From: Promethearchaeota archaeon
GTDB taxonomy: Archaea; Asgardarchaeota; Lokiarchaeia; Sigyniarchaeales; SOKP01
DNA: 17,799 nucleotides
Direction: 5' to 3'
NCBI GenBank assembly: GCA_019894815.1
Contig: JAGXNU010000021.1
Coordinates: 1 to 17,799, forward strand
The notes under the pieces are model-generated. The model did not search any database, was not told the DNA's origin, and saw only the letters and a program-made list of their open reading frames with translations. The translations under genes and the position numbers were made by a program. This document shows, in pieces, positions 1-4,804 of the stretch (within the stretch, counting starts at the first letter, position 1; each line of letters starts with the position of its first letter).

Positions 1-137
1 GGAGTAACTAGTATTTCATTTTTATTTATCCTAACACTAACATTGCCTTCTCCATCCTCAACTAACCCTTTACTATATATCTCTTGAGCTCCTCTTACAA
101 CTGTTTTACGAAGTTGTTCTAATTTATCCGTTTCCAT
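1..137 (-). CDS. Class II aldolase / fuculose-phosphate aldolase family protein, N-terminal part (cut by left edge)
   Basis: The first 45 codons of a minus-strand gene are visible, starting at the ATG at 137-135. The peptide begins METDKLEQLRKTVVRGAQ and has the segment EGNVSVR followed by NEILVTP. This is the N-terminal signature of class II (zinc-dependent) aldolases and adducin-head proteins: helix, G-x-G-N-(V/I)-S-x-R strand, then a strand ending in ITP. The zinc-ligand histidines would lie beyond the edge, so substrate and catalytic competence cannot be judged. Family members cleave sugar phosphates such as L-fuculose-1-phosphate, epimerise ribulose-5-phosphate, or decarboxylate tetronate phosphates. 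It is paralogous to the C-terminal half of the fusion protein at 4805-6427. An AT-rich TATA-like stretch lies about 30 nt upstream. The family is fairly certain; the specific function is unknown. Confidence 0.8.
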   Translation of the reverse strand, partial: METDKLEQLRKTVVRGAQEIYSKGLVEDGEGNVSVRINKNEILVT

Positions 138-161
138 ATGAATTTAAATTAAGAGTTCATT

Positions 162-174
162 AAAAATATATTTT
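162..174 (-). promoter_or_regulatory. Candidate TATA box for the left-edge aldolase gene
   Basis: On the minus strand this reads as an A/T-only box (AAAATATATTTTT) centred about 31 nt upstream of the ATG at 137. That would place a start site just ahead of the codon if the usual archaeal TATA-to-start distance of about 25 nt holds. In DNA this AT-rich the call is weak. Confidence 0.35.
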
Positions 175-241
175 AATTCTAACACTAGATATATAGGAAA
201 AATTAAATTAAAAATTCCTTAATGTCTTATTTTTTAAATGA

Positions 242-249
242 TTTAAATA
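242..249 (+). promoter_or_regulatory. Candidate TATA box for the DinB-like polymerase gene
   Basis: TTTAAATA lies about 45 nt upstream of the ATG at 294. With archaeal spacing it would predict transcription starting near 270-275 and a short leader of about 20 nt. No Shine-Dalgarno-like motif precedes the ATG. The 156-nt region 138-293 holds the two divergent promoters and nothing else I can recognise. Confidence 0.35.
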
Positions 250-293
250 AATACTTAACACGTGGATAAAAATTGAATAAAACTACGTAAAAA

Positions 294-1382
294 ATGAAGC
301 GTTTCATCTTACATTGTGATTTAGACGCATTTTTTGCTTCTGTGGAAGTTAGAGATAATCCTGATTATCAAGATAAACCAGTAATAATTGGTGCTGATCC
401 TAAAGATGGAAAAGGAAGAGGAGTCATAAGTACATGCAACTACGAGGCCCGGAAATTTGGTCTCCATTCAGCAATGCCTATTTCTCAGGCTTTTAAAAGA
501 TGTCCACAGGGGATATATCTAAGACCAAATTTTAAAAAATATCATGAAGCTTCTCATGAAGTGATGGAAATAATAAATTCATATTCTCAAAAATTTCAAC
601 AAGTAAGTATTGATGAAGCTTATATCGATATCTCTGAAATTTGTGTTAATTTTGACGATGTGCAAGAACTTACTTTAAATTTGCAGCAAAAAGTATATGA
701 ATCGGTGGGTATAACGGTATCCATTGGATGTGCGTCTTCAAAATCAATCGCAAAAATAGCTTCTGATTTTAAAAAGCCTAATGGTATCACAATTGTAAAA
801 CCAGAGGAATTCAAGGAATTTTTATCACCCATGGATATAACTCGCATTCCAGGAATTGGAAAAAAATCCAAAGAGTATTACAATAAACAAGGAATTAGAG
901 TCATTGGGGATATAATTAAGATTCCCCTTCATAGGATGATAGAAAAATTCGGAAAAAATGGAAAATGGGCATGGGAAATTGCGAACGGGTTAGACAAAAG
1001 AGAAGTAAAGAATTCAATGAGAGATAGAAAATCTATTAGCAAGGAGAGAACCTTCTTTAAAGATACTAATGATTTTCAAGAAATATTAACAAAATTAGAT
1101 GAAATTAATGAAAAACTCCATGAGAAAGTCCAGAAAGATAAGATTTCCTATAAAACAATTACTTTAAAAATTCGATTAGAAGGTTTTTTAACGTATACAC
1201 GATCTAAAACGCTTCCATATCATACACAAAACAAGGAGAAAACAATTGATATAATACTCGAATTGTTTAAAGAATTTTCCAAGGATAACCGAAAAATTAG
1301 ATTAATTGGAATCAAATTATCGAATTTAACTTCAAGATCTAAAATAATTCAGAAAGATTTACTTAGTTTTGTTAATGAATAA
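294..1382 (+). CDS. dinB: Y-family translesion DNA polymerase (DinB / Pol IV / Dpo4 type)
   Basis: Predicted low-fidelity DNA polymerase that copies past damaged template bases. The 362 aa match the usual 350-odd aa of archaeal Dpo4/DinB. The palm begins with a D-x-D-A-F-F-A-S-V-E motif: D9 is the first metal ligand and F14 sits at the steric-gate position that excludes ribonucleotides. The SIDE motif at 105-108 supplies the other two acidic ligands (D107, E108). SIGCASSKSIAKIASDFKKP (about 143-162) is the conserved finger/palm segment. A helix-hairpin-helix IPGIGKKS (185-192) opens the thumb, and the little-finger domain follows. The extreme C-terminus, QKDLLSFV (353-360), resembles a PCNA-interacting QxxLxxFF box. 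The start at 294 gives the standard N-terminus. The stop directly abuts the stop of the convergent nucleotidase gene. Family assignment is very secure. Confidence 0.96.
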   Translation: MKRFILHCDLDAFFASVEVRDNPDYQDKPVIIGADPKDGKGRGVISTCNYEARKFGLHSAMPISQAFKRCPQGIYLRPNFKKYHEASHEVMEIINSYSQKFQQVSIDEAYIDISEICVNFDDVQELTLNLQQKVYESVGITVSIGCASSKSIAKIASDFKKPNGITIVKPEEFKEFLSPMDITRIPGIGKKSKEYYNKQGIRVIGDIIKIPLHRMIEKFGKNGKWAWEIANGLDKREVKNSMRDRKSISKERTFFKDTNDFQEILTKLDEINEKLHEKVQKDKISYKTITLKIRLEGFLTYTRSKTLPYHTQNKEKTIDIILELFKEFSKDNRKIRLIGIKLSNLTSRSKIIQKDLLSFVNE

Positions 1383-1385
1383 TTA
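1380..1385. other. Shared stop palindrome TAATTA between two convergent genes
   Basis: TAA at 1380-1382 ends the polymerase on the plus strand, and the next three bases, TTA, are the TAA stop of the nucleotidase on the minus strand. There is no intergenic base between the two genes, hence no room for a terminator outside coding sequence. Confidence 0.9.
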
Positions 1386-2315
1386 ATTTTTATTAAAAAT
1401 TTCAGATCCTTTCAATTTTTCTATAATATCATCATGAATGATAGAATTAGATGCGATTAATCCTGGTGCTGATACTACACATTTATCATTTTGAAGTTCA
1501 ATTGAATTTCCCTGCAAATCAGTTACAGTTCCTCCCGCTTCTTGCACCAACAAGATTCCAGGCAGGAAATCCCAAGTAAAAGATCTACTTTTATTCATTG
1601 GTTTTACATACAAGTCGGCAGTTCCATCTGCAATCATGCAAAATTTAGCCATGCTATCTATTTGAACGAAATTTGCTATTTCAGCACGTGTTGCAAAGTC
1701 CATGACCCAAGGTTCGTCGTAGTGCAATGAATGGCACATTTTAGCTTGTTTCAGTTGAGATTGAGGACTTACATTTATTGGTTTGAATTCTGAATTGTTG
1801 ATAGCGAATTTACTACCATTATCTTTTTCAGCAATAAAAATTGCTTTACCGAATTTCTTATAGTTTGGAACTGCGATTGTGCATATTTTTGGATCAGAAT
1901 TTATCATAAAACCAATGCCAATAGCGTATGATAGACCTTTCTGGTACCCTTTTGTACCATCAATTGGATCTACAGTCCACTGACGTTTAGAATATTTATC
2001 TTTTTTCATTAAAGTTTTTTCAATATTGATATTTTCTCCAATATTTAAAGCTTCATAACAAGAATTAATAGATCTTTTTGCTTTATGGTCTAAAAATGAA
2101 TTATCATCCTCCTCAGCAATTATTTGATCACCAGGAAATTGTTCCATGATCTTATTAATTATATAAATTTGAGTTGCATAATCAGCGATAGTGACGGGAG
2201 AATCATCTTCTTTTTGGTAAGATTGGAAACCAACTTCTCTAAACCATTCAGTTATTTTTGAGGCAGTATTTACAATCTCAATTGCCAATTTCAATTCCTC
2301 ATGGTATGGTGTCAT
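1383..2315 (-). CDS. 3'(2'),5'-bisphosphate nucleotidase / inositol monophosphatase family (Hal2-like)
   Basis: Lithium-sensitive, magnesium-dependent phosphatase family. The Hal2 branch hydrolyses 3'-phosphoadenosine 5'-phosphate, a by-product of sulfate assimilation and sulfonation. With the start at the ATG at 2315 the protein has 310 aa. Visible motifs are SPVTIADYA (39-47), the metal-binding EE (68-69), the DPIDGTKG signature (116-123; ligands D116 and D119), and the C-terminal FTWDFLPG with W248-D249. The TKGY(Q)KG wording after the DPIDGT core is typical of Hal2/CysQ-type enzymes and less like plain inositol monophosphatases. The reading frame stays open to an ATG at 2414. That extension is Phe/Tyr/Asn-rich and overlaps the likely TATA region, so I consider it untranslated. 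The ATG at 2327 is also possible. Substrate specificity between PAP and inositol phosphates is inferred. Confidence 0.9.
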   Translation of the reverse strand: MTPYHEELKLAIEIVNTASKITEWFREVGFQSYQKEDDSPVTIADYATQIYIINKIMEQFPGDQIIAEEDDNSFLDHKAKRSINSCYEALNIGENINIEKTLMKKDKYSKRQWTVDPIDGTKGYQKGLSYAIGIGFMINSDPKICTIAVPNYKKFGKAIFIAEKDNGSKFAINNSEFKPINVSPQSQLKQAKMCHSLHYDEPWVMDFATRAEIANFVQIDSMAKFCMIADGTADLYVKPMNKSRSFTWDFLPGILLVQEAGGTVTDLQGNSIELQNDKCVVSAPGLIASNSIIHDDIIEKLKGSEIFNKN

Positions 2316-2426
2316 AGTTGATATCATAATTGGAGTTATATTAGAATTATTGATATAATATCTTAAAATATTAAAAAAGCAATAAAATTTTTGGGGGATG
2401 TAGTTTGGAAACAAAAAAATGCTTTA

Positions 2427-2459
2427 AAACCCTTATTAATACATTTTTACTAAGGGTTT
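2427..2459. repeat. Inverted repeat AAACCCTTA / TAAGGGTTT, 15-nt loop
   Basis: Nine-base perfect arms at 2427-2435 and 2451-2459 lie in the divergent space between the nucleotidase and the membrane-protein gene. Each arm carries a CCC or GGG triplet, unusual in this AT-rich spacer. It could be a stem-loop in the nucleotidase upstream region or a split operator. It is not followed by an oligo-T run on either strand in the way a terminator would be. Confidence 0.5.
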
Positions 2460-2486
2460 AATCCAAATTGAATCGATTTTTTTGTA

Positions 2487-2501
2487 TATACTTAAAGTAT
2501 A
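2487..2501. promoter_or_regulatory. Perfect palindrome TATACTTAAAGTATA overlapping a TATA-like element
   Basis: Seven-base perfect arms flank one central base, 26 nt upstream of the membrane-protein ATG at 2528. The right arm runs into AGTATAAATA (2496-2505), which looks like an archaeal TATA box spaced for a nearly leaderless start at the ATG. A dimeric repressor bound here would block TBP. Operator function is an inference from the symmetry and the position. Confidence 0.4.
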
Positions 2502-2527
2502 AATAATCCAAATATTATGATTTTACT

Positions 2528-3271
2528 ATGTCCGATTTAGTTTTCATTGGAATGGTATTTGAGCTAGCAATTATTACGTGTACAGTGATATTACTTGTTT
2601 TAATATTGATGAAATATTTCCAAAAAAAACACCAATTAACTCTGTATTTATTCTCAATCTTCTTGTTTTATATGATTGCTATTATATTTTCATGGATATC
2701 TAAAGTTCTAGTATTATATTCAGGAGTTGAATATAATTACGATACATCTATTCCCGATCCTGGAACTCTACAGTCTTGGTTCGTGTTTAGAATCGTTGAT
2801 TTTCGATTTAGTTTTTTCTTCCTAGCTATTGCTATTTTTATATCCTACGTTCTAAAAGTAAATGTTTTCGAAAAGGGATATAATCGTGTTCATAAGATAA
2901 TCGTGATTATTTATGGTATTATCACCATGGCATTTAGCTTGTTAGGGTATATCAGAGGAAATACTTTGCCGGATGCGCTCGCATTCTTGTTAATATTCCT
3001 ATTTATGGCAATGATTTATTTTCCATTTTTCATAAGTTCATATAAATCTTTCAAGTTAGCTAAAGGCAAAACTTTCAAAAACGCATTTATATCGCTAGCG
3101 TTGATGTCCATCTTTTACATACTAGTACCGTTCAATTTTTTGATCGATAGACTATTGATACAGTTTGGTGGTCCAGGATTTTCTCTGTTTTATTTCTTAG
3201 CATGGATCTTCGTGTTGCTGGGAATGATAGCATCATATTTTGGTTATATTCGGCCAAAAGCAAGTGAATAA
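2528..3271 (+). CDS. Orphan integral membrane protein with seven predicted helices
   Basis: I do not recognise a family. The 247 aa are dominated by hydrophobic segments at roughly 5-28, 38-58, 86-110, 121-142, 149-171, 184-206 and 217-240, which would give seven membrane spans with a short N-terminus and a basic C-terminal tail (RPKASE). The longest hydrophilic loop (about 62-84, with YDTSIPDPGT) falls between helices 2 and 3. Positive charge sits after helix 1 (MKYFQKKH), after helix 5 (SYKSFKLAKGKTFK), and at the C-terminus. No catalytic motif, transporter signature or cofactor-binding pattern is evident. It is transcribed alone, with a candidate palindromic operator upstream and an oligo-T terminator directly after the stop. 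A receptor-like or sensor role is conceivable from topology only. Confidence 0.85.
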   Translation: MSDLVFIGMVFELAIITCTVILLVLILMKYFQKKHQLTLYLFSIFLFYMIAIIFSWISKVLVLYSGVEYNYDTSIPDPGTLQSWFVFRIVDFRFSFFFLAIAIFISYVLKVNVFEKGYNRVHKIIVIIYGIITMAFSLLGYIRGNTLPDALAFLLIFLFMAMIYFPFFISSYKSFKLAKGKTFKNAFISLALMSIFYILVPFNFLIDRLLIQFGGPGFSLFYFLAWIFVLLGMIASYFGYIRPKASE

Positions 3272-3289
3272 TTTTTTTTATAATTTTTT
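3272..3289 (+). terminator. Oligo-T terminator after the membrane-protein gene
   Basis: Eight T residues (3272-3279) followed after four bases by six more (3284-3289) directly follow the stop codon on the coding strand. Archaeal RNA polymerase terminates at such U-tracts without needing a hairpin. This separates the membrane-protein gene from the next plus-strand gene. Confidence 0.6.
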
Positions 3290-3290
3290 A

Positions 3291-3300
3291 GGTATAAATT
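3291..3300 (+). promoter_or_regulatory. Candidate TATA box for the longin-like gene
   Basis: GGTATAAATT follows the oligo-T tract. A start about 25 nt downstream gives a leader of roughly 30 nt that includes the ribosome binding site at 3344-3349. Confidence 0.4.
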
Positions 3301-3343
3301 TAAGATGTTTTCAAAATATTATATTAATACATCTTTCTTTTAA

Positions 3344-3349
3344 GGTGAT
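3344..3349 (+). promoter_or_regulatory. Shine-Dalgarno GGTGAT deciding the start of the longin-like gene
   Basis: GGTGAT is a full match to the archaeal 16S rRNA 3' end and stands four bases before the ATG at 3354. It shows that the in-frame extension back to 3240, which would overlap the membrane-protein gene, is not the real N-terminus. Confidence 0.75.
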
Positions 3350-3353
3350 TAGT

Positions 3354-3767
3354 ATGGTTAAGGTTCTACAAGATCTCTATATAATTTCTGAAGGAGGTAT
3401 CGTATTATATCATCGTGTCTTTGATGAAAAATTAGATGAGCAGCTTTTTGGAGGGCTCATGAGTGCTTTAAATTCCTTCGCAGAAGAATTAACAAATGAG
3501 GGGCTTTCTAATTTTGAATTACAAGACAAACGATATACTCTTATAAGGAAAAATGAAATTCTGTTCGTGGCAAGTTCTTCTAAAAAAATCAAAGCGAAAA
3601 AAGTAATTGAAGAATTACAATTAATAGTTAACAATTTTTTCGATTTATATCCTAAAGAAATCTTGGAAACGTGGGAAGGAGATGTAGCAATTTTCCTTGA
3701 TTTTGAAAAAGAAATCGAGGATAGTTTGGAAGGAACGATTCAAAAATTCCAAAAAGCATTTTGGTAA
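3354..3767 (+). CDS. Small longin/roadblock-like domain protein
   Basis: The 137-aa protein starts MVKVLQDLYIISEGGIVLYH. A beta-hairpin with glycines at the turn is followed by an acidic stretch and an amphipathic helix (DEQLFGGLMSALNSFAEELT), then strands (RYTLIRKNEILFVASS) and a long C-terminal helix. The order beta-beta-alpha-beta-beta-alpha with (L)xx(I)xxxG(I)x(L)(Y/F)xxx at the start is the pattern of longin and related profilin-like folds. These are abundant in Asgard archaea and, in eukaryotes, act with small GTPases and in vesicle-coat and SNARE proteins. No signal peptide or transmembrane segment is visible. No small GTPase gene lies nearby, so no partner can be named. The fold is assigned from pattern only; the protein could also be an unrelated alpha/beta domain. 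Its stop abuts that of the convergent gene. Confidence 0.6.
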   Translation: MVKVLQDLYIISEGGIVLYHRVFDEKLDEQLFGGLMSALNSFAEELTNEGLSNFELQDKRYTLIRKNEILFVASSSKKIKAKKVIEELQLIVNNFFDLYPKEILETWEGDVAIFLDFEKEIEDSLEGTIQKFQKAFW

Positions 3768-3770
3768 TTA
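3765..3770. other. Second shared stop palindrome TAATTA between convergent genes
   Basis: TAA at 3765-3767 ends the longin-like gene, and TTA at 3768-3770 is the stop of the minus-strand ACT-like gene. This is the same zero-spacing arrangement as at 1380-1385. Confidence 0.9.
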
Positions 3771-4223
3771 ATCTTCGGTACAACCTATACAAGTATATTT
3801 AAATATTTTAACTTCTTTGACATTTTCAAATTCACTTATATCTCCAATAATTTTTCCTTTTTTAAGATCTTCATAGTAGGAAAAGTATACACCAAAAAAA
3901 CAAGTATTTCCTTGAGAACAAAACCCAGTTGAGTTGAAGATATCATAATTGGACTTTTTTAAATAAGTTAATACATTGCTTAATATTTGGGGTTTAATTT
4001 CTGGCAGTTTAACTAAAATAAAATAAACCATTTCATACTTTGTTGGATATATCGAGAAATGTACATGCTTCATTCCGTGTTTTTCTTCTCTAGAAGAGGT
4101 TAAAAAAAAGTATTTATTTTCTTTTAAACCAATTTGTTCCTTGGTCTTTTCTGGTAAATCCCATTTTTCAATTTCAGCTTTATCATAAAGTTTTCCAATA
4201 AATTCATCTATTAATTCTGCCAT
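3768..4223 (-). CDS. Hypothetical protein, possibly ACT-like, with C-terminal CxxC
   Basis: 151 aa, no certain family. An N-terminal charged helical region (1-35) is followed by a strand with FFLTSSREEKHG. The region 66-141 reads VYFILVKLPEIKPQILSNVL, helix, then SNYDIFNSTGFCSQGNTCFF, strand, helix and strand. This beta-alpha-beta-beta-alpha-beta order with a turn between first strand and helix resembles ACT regulatory domains, which bind amino acids or other small ligands. Four cysteines are present: C102 and C108 in the middle, and C145-x-x-C148 near the end (TCIGC), so metal or redox chemistry is possible. The start at 4223 is preceded by a weak TTGAT. The gene is transcribed toward the longin-like gene with no spacer. 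The ACT assignment is tentative. Confidence 0.55.
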   Translation of the reverse strand: MAELIDEFIGKLYDKAEIEKWDLPEKTKEQIGLKENKYFFLTSSREEKHGMKHVHFSIYPTKYEMVYFILVKLPEIKPQILSNVLTYLKKSNYDIFNSTGFCSQGNTCFFGVYFSYYEDLKKGKIIGDISEFENVKEVKIFKYTCIGCTED

Positions 4224-4442
4224 ACAATCAACTTAATTATTATTTTAAGATAGTAAAGAATATTAATTCATTTTATAAATGTTTTATTTGCATTGATATA
4301 AAAAATTTGATTGTATAAACAAATACTTATTTATTCTTACTTTAAAAAAAGGAACTTGGATAAGATTTTTTAGATAATAATCTCAAGCTATATTTATTCT
4401 AAATTACTGAATTTAATTAACATAATTCATTTCTCTAACATC
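4224..4442. other. Divergent intergenic region (219 nt), AT-rich
   Basis: This separates the ACT-like gene (minus) from the orphan gene at 4443 (plus) and must hold both promoters. TATATTTA at 4389-4396, 47 nt before the plus-strand ATG, is the best TATA candidate on that side. I see no tRNA, no structured RNA and no remnant of a coding sequence. Confidence 0.5.
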
Positions 4443-4796
4443 ATGAAAGCAATTGGATTGGTTTTTTTATATGATCGAAATGAGGGACCTCCTCAAGATG
4501 TTTCAGCTAATTTTATTTCACATTTCTCTAATGTCACGGAAAATCTCGTATTAGAAGGATTAATTCAGTTACCTGAAATAAAGGAAATTCTGGATATGAA
4601 GCGTGTATATTGGGGTGGCATCAAACAGAATTTCTTAGAAATGCAAAACGATGATATGTTAATAGGTAAAATTGCTTGGAAAGTATATACCGATAATTCA
4701 GGTATTGAACCCTCTGAGGAAGTTAAGAGTTTAATATACGATGAAAAGGATGCTCCATGGAAATTTACACTTATGGTTTGCGTTCTATATAATTAG
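4443..4796 (+). CDS. Orphan 117-aa soluble protein
   Basis: I do not recognise this protein. It begins MKAIGLVFLYDRNEGPPQDV, has a mixed alpha/beta composition, a central acidic-aromatic part (ILDMKRVYWGGIKQNF), and ends in a hydrophobic strand (FTLMVCVLYN). It has no signal peptide, transmembrane helix, zinc ligands or nucleotide-binding loop. Its codon usage and amino-acid composition look like those of its neighbours, so it is probably a real gene. It has its own likely promoter (TATATTTA near 4390). It runs convergently into the dehydrogenase-aldolase fusion gene with only eight bases between the two stops. Confidence 0.7.
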   Translation: MKAIGLVFLYDRNEGPPQDVSANFISHFSNVTENLVLEGLIQLPEIKEILDMKRVYWGGIKQNFLEMQNDDMLIGKIAWKVYTDNSGIEPSEEVKSLIYDEKDAPWKFTLMVCVLYN

Positions 4797-4804
4797 ATGA
4801 GTAA

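Noticed and set aside
2316..2414. N-terminal extension of the Hal2-like protein to the ATG at 2414
   Set aside because: The added residues (NYIPQKFYCFFNILRYYINN) do not resemble the family and cover the likely TATA region. The fold begins at MTPYHEELKLA.
3240..3353. N-terminal extension of the longin-like protein into the membrane-protein gene
   Set aside because: It would cross an oligo-T terminator and a TATA-like box, while a perfect Shine-Dalgarno precedes the ATG at 3354.
4222..4316. Ten-base inverted repeat ATACAATCAA / TTGATTGTAT, 75 nt apart
   Set aside because: The arms are far apart, one covers the ACT-like start codon, and pairs like this are expected by chance in AT-rich spacers of this size.
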